This document shows, piece after piece, positions 44,075-54,900 of a stretch of 64,000 nucleotides of DNA. The DNA is from Ganoderma boninense (Eukaryota > Basidiomycota > Agaricomycetes > Polyporales > Polyporaceae). The first letter of the stretch is position 1; each line of letters begins with the position of its first letter. Below the pieces are notes generated by a model, which had not been told where the DNA came from, made no database searches, and worked only from the letters and a program-made list of their open reading frames with translations. The translations under genes and the position numbers were made by a program. The stretch is taken from the NCBI GenBank assembly GCA_002900995.3, contig CM035304.1:3357612-3421611 (forward strand). Reading direction: 5' to 3'.

Positions 44075-45664
44075 ATGGAGGAGCTTCTGTTCATTGAGGA
44101 CGAAAAGTCGTCGTCGACGATTCCAGATGTGAGTGATTTGCGCAACACTGCTACCGGAACTTTGCTGACCGTCAGCATGCCAGATACCCTGCGCCGTGAA
44201 CGAGATGAACAGTATCGGACTGGACGAGATGCTCGAGCTCTGGTTTACGGGCAAAGAGTGGCTTCTTGAACGCGGCATTCACCTATACGACCTAGAACCC
44301 CCACCAGGTTGGGGAGAGATCAGGTTCTGGCATACTCCACTACGGAGCACCCCGGCTGCGCTCCCATACGCCCATTGCATATGGCACGAAGGGATCTCAT
44401 CTATGACATTCCGATTCAGCGTGCGTCCTCCATTTCGCTACCGGACACTAACTCATCCTGCAACACAGAACAGAATTGCGTGTGCTCAAGACACTGCCGG
44501 GCGAGACATCATATTGAAGGTTGTCGAGAATGACAGCCCACAACACCACATATTCCAGACACTCCTACAGTACAGGTCCCTCTTTATTGATCCCCGCACC
44601 TTTCCTGGCGTCCTGCCTCCGATTGCCATCATCGACACGCCACACAAGTACTGCATCGTCACCATGCCTATGTGAGTTCCCTCTTCAGTGCGAGCATTGC
44701 ACACTTGTTTAACCTCCAGCCCTTAGGTGGGGGACTTATCCTGACCTACCTGCCATTGAGAACGTGCGCCAGATGCTCACATTTTGCAGATGCCTTCTTG
44801 AGGTAAGCATCGTTCTCGGGCACTTTGCGCTGGCAACCACGCCGACCTTTTTGTCGCAGGGACTCTCCTTCCTGCATTCTCATCGCATTGCTCATCGAGT
44901 AGGTATTTTTCTTCGCTCTGATTTTCTTGCTCTGATATGTGCCATAAGGACATTTGCGACTCGAACATGGTCGTGAGCTGCTACCGGCCGGACCGCGATC
45001 GCGGGCTATTCCGTGATGATTTGCGTGAGCTTCGACGTGGACCGGACCTTCGGTACGCGTTCATGGACTACGACCAGTCCATACAGCTCCCTCTCGATGT
45101 CTCTGTCAAGGATTGTCGCCGCCCGTCCGACGAGGCATGGCAGATGGGCTGTGACCTCTATAAGCCGCTAGATGTGTCGCTTGGGGAATCGCAGTACAAC
45201 CCGTTCGCATTTGATGTGGGGATGCTCGGAAATATGTTTATAACATATTTCTTGGTAAGAATTTGCTTCTTCAACCTTGAATCTCGACTTATTGTTGTGC
45301 CTCTGTTCAACATTGACAGGAGGCAGTTCCGACGGTTCCGGCACTGGCAGCCCTGTTCGACGGGATGACGACGCACGTAGTCTCTCGCCGTTTCAGTGCC
45401 GATGAGGCGCTCGAGTTTTTGAAGACCCACATCGAGTCGCTGCCCCAAGAAGTGCAGGATGCCCCAGTCACGCTCAAGCCCGATTGCGACACGATGTATC
45501 AGCCAGACCTGTATTGGTCGAGATTGCCTGCCTCGTTGCAAGCGCAGTGGAGCCGATTTCGGGCCCCTCCGTTGCCGCGTTGGTGGCACTTTCTGAACTG
45601 GTTCATGGGATTCCCGGGGTGTGCGAAGTTTGTCGAGTGTGTCAGGCACATTTTTGGAATATGA
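44075..45664 (+). CDS. Kinase-like protein K3
   Basis: The seven-exon plan is identical to K2. Exon 1 is MEELLFIEDEKSSSTIPD with a GTGAGT donor. Exon 2 has MLELWFTGKEWLLERGIHLY and WGEIRFWHTPLRSTPAALPY. Exon 3 has AGRDIILKVVENDSPQHHIF and IDTPHKYCIVTMPM. Next come ENVRQMLTFCRCLLE, then GLSFLHSHRIAHR, DICDSNMVVSCYRPDRDRGL, YAFMDYDQSIQLPLDVSVKD and LGESQYNPFAFDVGMLGNMF. The last exon has MTTHVVSRRFSADEALEFLK. The catalytic loop HRD-x4-N is intact and DFG is DYD. The stop is TGA at 45662. Only about 70 bp downstream on the same strand lies the broken N1 gene. It is likely a pseudo- or atypical kinase of an agaricomycete-expanded family. Confidence 0.8.
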
Positions 45665-45733
45665 TATTCGGTGGTAAGTACTTCGTCACAGGACTGCGAA
45701 TGCGAATGCGTGGAGCTCAACAAGCACAGGCAA

Positions 45734-46431
45734 ATGGACGCTCAAAATATGGATCCTACTGCACACTCCCTGCAGAGTGGCGGAGTGCACCCGCCTCTCG
45801 TTGCTCTGCGCCAACTGACATCATGTGGCATCCCCTACGTCCTCTGGGGTCAAGATGCGGGTACAGCGTCCCAGCATCCCTCTTCGGCCAGCAGGTCCTT
45901 GTGCCGGGCGACCTTCTTCAATCCGCCTTGGCGGTCTTTCAAGGACTTCACTTGGCAGTCCTCCTTATGGAAGATTGCTGCTACGACTACTTGGGACCAA
46001 ACTTGGTGTATCACTGTTTCCACTGGGCATCGTCTTCAAATGTCCCGGCATTCCGGACGATGAGCCTTACAAGCTTGATCCACTCCCGCAATACCTATTC
46101 CTATTCCCGCAGCCGTACTTTGGCCTCCGAGACGTGAGGTCGAGGGAGTGCCTTCAGTCCCTCCTTCCACCTCTCCCTCCCTCCAACGCAGACATGCCAT
46201 GGTCCTAGTTTTGTTCAACGCCCTGTTGGAAGGCTTAGTCGTATGCGTCCTAAACCCTCCCATCCCCGAGAGACGTCACACGCACTAACTAGGGTGATGC
46301 ACAAGATCATCATCGGCGATCTACTCAGAGGACGATTGCGACACTATACCAGAGATCATCCCCGAATAGTGCGCCGCCATCCTCAACGAGCTCTATGTGT
46401 AGGGTGCACGCTGGCTTTGCGCATATGTTAG
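45734..46431 (+). pseudogene. N-family gene N1, broken by frameshifts
   Basis: It matches N2 and N3 piecewise in three frames: PPLVALRQLTSCGIPYVLWGQ (45787 on), PASLFGQQVLVPGDLLQSAL (45870 on), LFPLGIVFKCPGIPDDEPYK (about 46014 on) and NADMPWS followed by a stop. FNALLEGLVV and MHKIIIGDLL follow in yet other frames. The putative start MDAQNMDP is at 45734. At least three indels prevent translation. It directly follows K3 in the same orientation, as N3 follows K4. Confidence 0.8.
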
Positions 46432-47259
46432 GGTGCTGGACAATGGCGGGTTCATAGAGCACAACCGTCAGACAGCTTTGCCGTGTGTTCTCAGCTTCTC
46501 CTCACCATGGATGTGACTCACCAAGTCTAGTGCCGTAACCGGGATCACCCTCATCCATCTTCGGCTTCGTCTTCTTTCGCTGATACGTAAAGCACCCCCC
46601 TCGTCCACCTGTCAATAGTCTGTCATCTGAGGCTTCATGACGGGCAGTGATAGATGCACTCGCAGAGCCTCATTCCTTGCCAAAGATATGATCTTCACGG
46701 GATCTTCCAATGGACATTCACAGGTACATACCTTAAAGGTGTCTTCGCAAAAGTATCATCTCTACGCTGCAGCTCTCGCCGGTTGTGATGCTTCCAGCTG
46801 GAACAGTGCAATGATCCACTTAAAAGCAGCCTCCAAGGCCGACTGTTACACGATGTATCGCGCGAGAAGTGTTATACATGTACTTCATCGTAGTTGAACA
46901 CGCCGTTGATAGTTGATAGTCATCCTGTGCTGAGAGCTGAAGCCACAAGTAGGCGGAAGTTGTGCCTTACAAATCTGGGGCCGGCCCGGCGCTGAAGCTT
47001 GAAGCACTTGGCGGGAAGTAGACCGAAAGAAGATCCGGTCCGGGATTAGGCGCACGCGCGGGAGATGCCGTCGGCGTTGGCTTCCTTGGTCGCGCTTAAA
47101 TAACTCGTTCAACGTTGCCAGCCAGCTTACAGCGACGACTCGACTCCACGCACAGGTCACCTATTGTCTGCCTTGGAAGACAAGCCATAATATGTCTTCG
47201 AGTGCTCCCGACCCCACGCCTGTCTTTCCCCCTGCTCAGCTCCGTCGCGAGCTTCGCCC
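46432..47259. other. Intergenic, likely containing the promoter of the APH-like gene
   Basis: No gene is recognised. The stretch 47100-47260 is open in two frames upstream of the Met at 47260. These frames could contain a first exon of the APH-like gene (a Met at 47192 opens MSSSAPDPTPVFPP), but I cannot settle the junction. Confidence 0.45.
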
Positions 47260-48120
47260 ATGCCCACCCATTGGACGCCAATCTTTCTATCTCTCTACAA
47301 GAATTCGATTCTACATCACGAGTGGCTGCTCAGGCCACTCTCCAGATGGTACTGTCGTTTCTGCGACGTCCCCATGCAAGCTGGCGCCTACCCCCTCCCC
47401 TTCAACCTCATCCTCAAACGCGGGCCTCGAGTCCGCGAACAAGAGGGCCTTGCCATGAACCTCGCCCGCGCCATGGGCGTCCCCGCGCCCAGGTTCCTTT
47501 CTTTCGCCCAGCCACCTCCGAGCGACGACATATTCCACGACTATGGTTTCCCGTCTCTCCTCATGACCAGAATCCCGGGGATCGAGCTCGACGCGCTTCA
47601 AGACGACGAGGTCGACTTTGACGTCGTCAAGGACGACCTCGTGCGCATCCTCGCCCTCATGCGCTCCTTCTCCAGTCCCTGGGGCCGCGCGATCTGCGGT
47701 GTAGATGGAGGTCCTGTAGTAGGACCGTTGGTTCCTGCGGCACCTCTGCAGGCGCTCCCGGACGAGGCCGCGTTCTACGACTATATGCGGGTCGTCGGGT
47801 ACTTCCAGACGAGAGACAAGAGCGAAACAGCCGGCGCTGAGAAGTTCTTCGCGCTCCCGCCTCACGCTGTCGTGTTCACCCACGGGGACCTCAACCGGCA
47901 CAACATCATGGTCGGTCCCGACAGCCACATCACTGGGATCATCGACTGGGAAGGCGCGGCGTGGCTCCCGGATTACTGGGAGATCACGATGACGGCGATC
48001 CTGCCCCAGCGTCGCTGGGGACAGTTTATGCACGAGACGGTCACTGGAGGTGTGTATGCGGAAGAGGTTCTGGGATATCGTCAGATGTTTTGTTTGGTCG
48101 GAGATAGTCTAAGCTATTGA
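47260..48120 (+). CDS. Aminoglycoside-phosphotransferase-family (APH) kinase-like protein
   Basis: The 286-codon single-exon frame carries the APH/choline-kinase fold signature. An N-lobe strand NLILKRGPRV holds the likely ATP lysine, then EQEGLAMNLARAMGVPAPRF and LLMTRIPGIELD. The catalytic Brenner motif HGDLNRHNIM (about residues 207-216) is followed by the metal-binding IIDWEGAAWLPDYWE. In fungi such proteins are mostly uncharacterised small-molecule kinases; no antibiotic substrate should be assumed. The true start may lie upstream, because the N-terminus (MPTHWTPIFLSLYKNS) is shorter than usual and another frame opens at 47192. A 240-codon antisense frame is a codon-bias shadow. Confidence 0.85.
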   Translation: MPTHWTPIFLSLYKNSILHHEWLLRPLSRWYCRFCDVPMQAGAYPLPFNLILKRGPRVREQEGLAMNLARAMGVPAPRFLSFAQPPPSDDIFHDYGFPSLLMTRIPGIELDALQDDEVDFDVVKDDLVRILALMRSFSSPWGRAICGVDGGPVVGPLVPAAPLQALPDEAAFYDYMRVVGYFQTRDKSETAGAEKFFALPPHAVVFTHGDLNRHNIMVGPDSHITGIIDWEGAAWLPDYWEITMTAILPQRRWGQFMHETVTGGVYAEEVLGYRQMFCLVGDSLSY

Positions 48121-49090
48121 TGCGTGAGTTCTGTTATCGCCATTTCGAAAATGACGCGCTTTCTCATGGTCTTACGGCAGCATACGGTCCAACTATCGGA
48201 GTTACTGGTACATATTGGCTTTGGCGTGAGCAACTCTCGTCGAGGACGTTTTCCGCGTCTTACTTATCCACCTTTTATATCCGTACCGCCACAGCTTTGA
48301 AGCAATCTGTACTTAGTCGAGCGTGGCAGAGGTAGGTACACGGGATAGGGTTTTAATGAAACTTTAACGTACTTCATGGATTGATGGAGAGAATAGTAGC
48401 TGCTCCAAACTGCGTTGCACAGGCGCGGCTGTTGGAATGCACGCTCGTCGCTCTGGATCTGTCCCTCAAGCGTGCCCCAAGCAGCGGCTATTTCAAATAT
48501 GAGCCAGCAAGGCTGCAGGAGGTAAGTTACAGTAAGTCCTCTAGACTGATTGAAAGTTTAAACAGCCATCTCAAGCGGTCAGGAAATTTCTACACCGTGG
48601 AAAATCTGCCGATTTGTCCTACGTTTCACCGGAGGGGGGGTTCCGGATTGCTGATTCTGCCGCATGTCATCAACGTATCATGACATTTATTCTCCAGACG
48701 ATACAAGCGACAGAAGTACATCAGTAAAAGACAGAGGGACACACGAGGGCAACACGGCTGCACGGTAAGTACATCGCAAACTAGTCCGAACCGCTACACG
48801 AGGTGTTTGGAAGACGTGGAAGTGAAGGCAAGAGAGCCCGAGGAGACATTCGGTAAGGGGCGAAGCGGGACGGAGGCGCCGGCTACGACGGCGAGGGGCA
48901 TGATGCATGAGGTGGGGGGGGTGGTGGTTGGAGAGTGCGAGGCATTGAGGAATGTTGAGGAGTGTGGGTGGGGAAGGGGGTGATGTGATGCCGTTGATGG
49001 TAGGGATCGACAGGACTAGAGTGACAGAAGTCAACCCTATTGCGAAAAATCAGACAAGTTGCGCAAGCGTTGAAGCAGGGGTGACGCACC
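48121..49090. other. Intergenic, no gene recognised
   Basis: Short frames on both strands (48381-48683 plus, 48687-49034 minus) show no motif and low-complexity composition. A G-rich stretch lies at 48900-48980. Confidence 0.5.
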
Positions 49091-49618
49091 TCAAGCAAGT
49101 GTGCACATACGAGAATCGATGATGCTGCGAGGCTGAACGTTGTTCGAAGCATCGTTGAACTGGAGCTCTGCGAACTCGAAGACCTCGCGGTTGAGCCCGT
49201 TGACGTCGAGGCACCGAATGTAGCCGGCACGGATGAGCAGGCCCACAATGTGCAGCGTCCAAGTACGACAGTCGAGTACGTTATGCCCGGGCGGAACCTG
49301 GTTCAGTGGAAAGCTCTCCACAATCGCGCCCAACAACTGAAAGTGGTCGGGATGGCAGTAACCGACGCGGACAAGACCAACGAGGAAGAGGGACTTCATG
49401 AAGTTAGAGGTGGGGGCGTGGTCTGCGATCCACCCAACCCCGATGTTTTTGATGTGGTACTTGATGCCTTTCGTGGGCGTGGTGTGATGGTAGAGGCCGA
49501 TATGATAGTCACGACTACCATCTAGCCGGCCACGAAGGAAGACGACAACATAGATGGCACCAATGACCAACCGTGAGTCGATCAAGTCGTCTCTAGGGGG
49601 AATGGCTCGGGGGGGCAT
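49091..49618 (-). CDS. Conserved fungal hypothetical protein (possible DUF6914-type)
   Basis: This is a single frame of 175 codons starting MPPRAIPPRDDLIDSRLVIG. The pattern YVVVFLRGRLDGSRDYHIGL, then GIKYHIKNIGVGW, SLFLVGLVRVGYCHPD and CRTWTLHIVGLLIRAGYI resembles a widespread small fungal protein family. There a Tyr-His-(Ile/Trp)-Gly-Leu strand and a later Cys-x2-Trp helix are conserved. The His...Cys arrangement is reminiscent of papain-like/NlpC-type folds, but I cannot show catalysis. The gene points away from the APH-like gene, and its 5' region faces the one at 49745. Confidence 0.6.
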   Translation of the reverse strand: MPPRAIPPRDDLIDSRLVIGAIYVVVFLRGRLDGSRDYHIGLYHHTTPTKGIKYHIKNIGVGWIADHAPTSNFMKSLFLVGLVRVGYCHPDHFQLLGAIVESFPLNQVPPGHNVLDCRTWTLHIVGLLIRAGYIRCLDVNGLNREVFEFAELQFNDASNNVQPRSIIDSRMCTLA

Positions 49619-49744
49619 GGCTCCGGATTACGAGATAGGATAAGACTTGAGAGGAGTATGATGACACGGGGAAGGGTAATGGTAGCTTCTGCTCCTGCCA
49701 CGACGGCGTATATAACGGTTGTTCGAACGAAGTAGAGGCGCTGG

Positions 49745-50560
49745 CTAAATCCCTCTTAGAACACGAACGGCAGCGGAAAATTTCCCAAGTTTACACGGTG
49801 ACTCACTGATTATGCAACCAAAACTGGTGGTGGGTTCAAGCCGCTGGTCCTCTCGCTCTATAAGCGTGAAGACATCAAGACGCCGAACCGGTGGCCCACA
49901 AAGTGCAGTTCGGATCGATGACATGATTGGTAGGGAGAGAGGCTTGAATTTCCTATAAACAGAAGAAATGAGTCCGATGGTTGCAAGAAGTAATAATACT
50001 TGGAGACGGAACCGAGAGTTTCGACCACAACAGACGGGTAGCCACCCATACGTGATTTGCCACCAAAGACCTAGAGCTTCTATAACGATATTTGCGATCA
50101 CAGTTCTTGATATCGACAAAACAGGCTATGATAGCAATCAGTGTCATGAATGGGGAGTCAAAACGTTGAAAAGGGCACCCACATACAGCAAGGACGATGT
50201 GAATCAGAACCATTCCGTGTTGTACGGCCAATGACAGAAGGACAAACCCAAAATGGACTCGTTGACTCATGTTGTGAATTTGTGATACCGCATGATGTCC
50301 TGAGGCCCCGCCGATGGGTGGCACCTTGATATTTGACTACAACTACCGCCAAGCGGTACCAGGACCAGAGCAACGTTATCCATTTTATGGTTAGATGAAT
50401 GCTCGGAGCAACGTAACGCGATGGAATTCCGGGGTTCCAATCCAGACTTTGATGAAGGACCGCCGTAACACCCGTCACAATCGCACGGTCAATTAAAATA
50501 ACAGACATATCGCCACATCTGTGCGCGTGGTATCTGAAGGATAGGGAAGTCGACGCATAC
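49745..50560 (-). other. Region of hydrophobic minus-strand frames, possible membrane-protein gene
   Basis: Three overlapping minus-strand frames carry hydrophobic segments: IHLTIKWITLLWSWYRLAV (about 50340), VHFGFVLLSLAVQHGMVLIH (about 50245) and LQVLLLLATIGLISSVYRK (about 49970). They could be exons of one multi-pass protein, with a tail such as ALCGPPVRRLDVFTLIERE. I cannot fix a start or junctions and do not recognise a family. Chance is possible. Confidence 0.3.
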
Positions 50561-50563
50561 ACC

Positions 50564-51618
50564 CTAATATCTGCGGCCTTGCTCGACAACAGGGGCCAGA
50601 CTTGGCGCTAAGAACAGATTCTCGCGATACCATTTCAGCTCTATGTGAACGTCAGATAGTTAAACTTATGATAACAATAGAACGCACCTCGGATAGATCC
50701 TTGTATGTCGTCGAGAGCTCTACAGGGGAAGGTGGAAATGAGAAGCAGCTTGGGGAACGGAGACAGCAGGGCTCACCTGTGGGCCGGCTCTTTTGGAGAC
50801 GCGTTCTTGGACGTGCGGTACCACCGTCGCGCAAGCTCCTGTGGAGAATGAGATGCATCCATCTGCAGAAGCACATATTAAAACTCACTTTGATGGAAGA
50901 CACGTCTTCGGTCGTGTGAGTCCAATGATGACGGATGAACTTGCGTGCGCAACACGACTCACCGACGATCCGGTAGTGCAGCCACTCGACAACCTCTGGC
51001 ATCTCCTCAGCGAGAAAGGCCCTGTCCACGTGGACAGAATTGCCGGCCAGTACGCCAATGCGGTCTCTGGGTATCCACTTTTTAATGTAGTCGAGGACTT
51101 GCTGTTGAACGAAGTCCTTGGTGTGGGGCGAGTTAATGCATGCTTGCGTCAAGCCACTCTGGAATCAAAATATACATATTATATGCACTAAGAAGCGGTA
51201 ATGCTGAAGACGAACCGCACCGTGGGTGTTCTGGCACCATTCATCCATTCTTCGTGACGGATGAGAACGGAACGACTGAGCCGAGCGCACGTCACTTACT
51301 TGTCCAGCACCTCCTTGTCAGTCTTGATGATGTAAGAGATGCCTTCGTCCACGGTCTCGAGGTTCCCATTTGTGATCAAGACCTTGAGGGTGATGAACGG
51401 GGCCCCAAAGACGAGCTGACCATCAGGCGTACCGCAATCTCAAGTATCTTGTCCGTACGGATGTCCAGTCCAGTCATTTCGCAGTCGATCCACACCAGTG
51501 GTCCTGCAGCAAAGTCCAAAGGTTTTGCCTCCATGCCTCTGAATGTCCGTAGCGGAGCGTAACGCGGTAGAGCCCGACGGAAGGACTGTCGACCAGAAGA
51601 TAGCACTGTTCTGAGCAT
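50564..51618 (-). CDS. Oligoribonuclease (REXO2/Orn type 3'-5' exoribonuclease)
   Basis: It degrades very short RNAs to nucleotides and is usually mitochondrial in eukaryotes. Exon 1 (51433-51618) starts MLRTVLSSGRQSFRRALPRY, an Arg/Ser-rich, acid-poor start fitting a mitochondrial targeting peptide, and holds motif I LVWIDCEMTGLD. Next come VLITNGNLETVDEGISYIIK and KEVLDK, then MDEWCQNTHG joined to SGLTQACINSPHTKDF, and LAGNSVHVDRAFLAEEMPEV (motif II). HYRIVDVSSIK gives the motif III His and Asp of the DEDDh class. The tail is ELARRWYRTSKNASPKEPAH, ALDDIQGSIRELKWYRENLF and VVEQGRRY with TAG at 50564-50566. At least six introns have GT/AG ends. It is divergent from the long gene at 51952, with 333 bp between the start codons. 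Confidence 0.92.
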
Positions 51619-51951
51619 GCCGGAAGCCGGTTTACAGTTGCTCAGGAAGAGAACAGGTGAATAAAATTACCACTGTAGGTAACAGAACGCCGAGAAGAAA
51701 GCCAAGGTAGACCAGCCGGGCTAGACGTCGAGGAGGACGGGGAGGAGGGACTCTGAGTCTCTGACACTGCAGCAGCGCTCGGGCAAGCATTGTTTAATGG
51801 GCGCTAATACAGCCTTATGTAAATCTGGTCCCGGGCGTCTGCGGCCTTGTGGTCGGAGTCTGCGCTGGACAGTGGCAAGAACCCTGGCGACAACCACCTC
51901 GACCCTTTCATCCAGCGTCGACCGCAGGCACATTACAGCCTCGTGGACGCA

Positions 51952-54900
51952 ATGACCACCCCCTTCTCCACCCCACGCTACCCCGGGGCACCCAATCCGA
52001 CCCCCAGAAGCACAGGCAAGCTCCCGCGGGCCCCCATCCACAACCCATACGACAAGTTCACCCAGCCCGAGTTCGACGCGTGGATTGGCGACATCACCGG
52101 CGCGTTGAAGCGCGCCCTGGGCCGCGAGGACCTGCCACCCGTCGCGGATCGACACAATGCCGAAGAGGATGCGGAGGAGGAGGATCTGGAGGACTCCTTT
52201 GCGGACGTGCGGGCGCGTCGTCTGGCCAAGGGCAAGGAGCGCGCGCGGGACGAGGACTTCGAGGACGAGGAACCCGTCTCGCACCACTACGGAGATGAGA
52301 ACGGATGGGGCGAGACGTACTCCGGCCCCGACTACAGCAGTGATGCGGAGGAAGAGGAGGAGAGCAGTGGGGAGGAAGAGTCGGCGGAAGAGCGGGAGCC
52401 GGTGGTCATTGACCTCCTCTCGGACGACGAGGATGCGGAAGGAGAGGAGCAGGATAGCGACGTTGCAGAGCCCGAGGGGGCGGTCGCTGGTCCAGCACCG
52501 GCTTATGACGAGGAAGAGGACAGCGGCTACGACGAAGAGGCCGCCGAGGGCGAAGTGGTTGAAGACGACGTCATCGAGGACGATGCGGAAGGGGAGGACG
52601 TCGAGGAAGTCGACGCGGCCTTCGAGGGTCAGTATGAAGACGATGAAGACGATGAAGACGACGTGGACGAGGACCCCCGCAGTAGCCCCGCCGCCGCTCA
52701 TGAAGTCACCGAGATCCTCGACTCGGACGACGAAGTTCCGCAGGAAGAACCGGTCGCTGAAATTCCTACAATCCCTGCTCGCTTCCGCCGCAAGTCCGGC
52801 ATCGGTGCACCTGTTCATGCCAATGTGGGTGAGGATCAGGAGACCGGAAGGGCCGAGAGGGATGAAGAGCAAGCTGAGGAGCAGGCGGGAGGTACGTCTT
52901 CCAGAACCTCTTTCATTCAGGAATCAAGCTCAGAACATCCTGCAGTGTTATCTCCTCGTGTCCATGATGAGGCGGAGGTAGACATCGAAGACCCTTGGCA
53001 AGGCCCTAGAACATATGCTGAAGACTTCTATGCGGGTGGCGATGTGCCCAGCGAGGTCCTCAACCGCGCAGGCGAGCCGCATGTCCTTCCTACTGAAAAG
53101 GAGAATGACGGTACGTTCCTTCGCCACACACTCTAATTGGCACCAACTCATCTTTACGGAACCACTCGAAGATTCTGCCCAGCCGCCAGACATACATGAT
53201 CCTTGGGAAGGGCCGCGCATGTATGCGGAAGATTTCTACTCCGGCGGCGATGTCCTCGAAGGCGGAACCCCATCTCACCTTACTCCCCGCGAGGAAGAGC
53301 CTCTGGACATCCCTGGCATCTCCTCTGCCCGGGACGAGCCTTCCCGCTCTATTCCACACGACCAAGATGTCGTCAACCTCGACGAGGACGACCGTCTTGT
53401 CACTGCGGAGGAGCCCAGGGCATCTCCCGGAGTGCAACCAACCACGGAACGCGACGACGAGCTTGATTACGCGGACCAACCTGAGGCTGCCCAAGAGGTC
53501 ATTGCTGAGACGCCCCGTTCCCCCTCGCCTCCGTCTCCCACACTTCGTACGCAGGTGGACTGGAACTGGCCACCCGCGTTCCCGGGCCGCGTTGCAACGA
53601 GCTCTGGACACCTTGCTACAGGCCAGGATGGCATCGTCGAAATTAGCGATGACGAAGATGACGACGTGACTCCACCCGAGGTTGGCCAGCCCGAGCTCGC
53701 TGTCAGAGATTCCATCGCCGCAGACGATATTCCATTTGGAACCACCGCGAGTGCGTCCCCTACGTCGATGCCGTTTTCGCTGGGCTTCGATGAGCTGTAC
53801 GACATGGAGTCTGGGAGTCATCCGTACACCTCTTTCGAGCCCGTCGCTAGTGGGGCTGACTTCGGTGATCTCCCGCCTAGCCGGGAGGAACAAGTGCAGT
53901 CCTCTGCGGACGAGACCCTCCCTGCGACCACTGAAGACACTGTCAAAGTAGTCGAAGAGCCGGGTGAGGATGTCGAGGCTGCGCAAGAGCCACCGTCTGC
54001 AATCGCACCTGAGGAGGTGCCGACCATGGAAGCATTCGTGGAGGAAGTTGACGAGATCAAGGAGGTCACCCCGCCTTCGGAAGAGGAAATCGACGTCGTT
54101 TCTGCCACTGGCGATGATATCGCGGTGTCTTTGAGCGACTATGTCGTGGAAGAAGTCGCTACCGAAGGCAGACTCACAGCGGTACGTCTCCGCTCTTCTA
54201 TGTCTTATCGAGCACTCATTCATTCATGTTGTCTAGGAACTGGAAGCCTCTATTGGTGGAGATGAACTCCCCGCCGAGGATGGATCCCCTGTTCCGCCTA
54301 CGCTCGCACTCGACACATCAGATGTGTCCCTGACAGAGTATCCCGCGCCGGTTTCGGCGGACCCCACTGTCCCCGACCCAACGAGTATCGCCCACACGCC
54401 TGCATCCCCAGTCGACTCCATTGCCTCCTCATCCGGTGACAAGGAGCCGCCCGCCTCACCCCCCATCCATGCCGCTCTACTTCCTGTATTCAGGAAACTG
54501 GAGCGTTCTCACAGCGCGAGTGGTCTATTCACGCCGATGACAGAGGGCACGTCGGGTTCTGCTACGCCGGAGCAGGTCGAGAGCCATTCGGCTCCTGCTC
54601 CAGCAAAGGAGACTGCAGAGCATGACGCAGAGCAGGAGCTGGCCCAACCAGAGGCGGCCGCACCGCCCCCAGTGATCGAGGTTACACCTGCTGAAGAATT
54701 GACAGGTGAGTAACATTGACTTCTCAGCCATGGATGAATTACTGACTGTCTCACAGCGCCTGAGTCAGACGAGATTCGTGTGCTAGATGTTGCATTCACT
54801 GAGGAAATACAGCCGGTCGAGGAGGAATTGACTCTTCCGCATATCGTCGAACCTGAAAAGGAAGCTCCTGCAACTGCATCCCTGCATGGCGAACAGGGCC

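Noticed and set aside
47311..48033. 240-codon minus-strand ORF
   Set aside because: Antisense shadow of the APH-like gene in GC-rich sequence.
47260..48120. Antibiotic resistance gene
   Set aside because: The APH fold is widespread among fungal small-molecule kinases; nothing here indicates an aminoglycoside substrate.
51721..52872. 383-codon minus-strand ORF
   Set aside because: Antisense to the acidic first exon of the long gene; low-complexity valine/leucine-rich reading of the same repeats.
53090..54223. 377-codon minus-strand ORF
   Set aside because: Antisense shadow; the plus strand has consistent splice sites and repeated motif.
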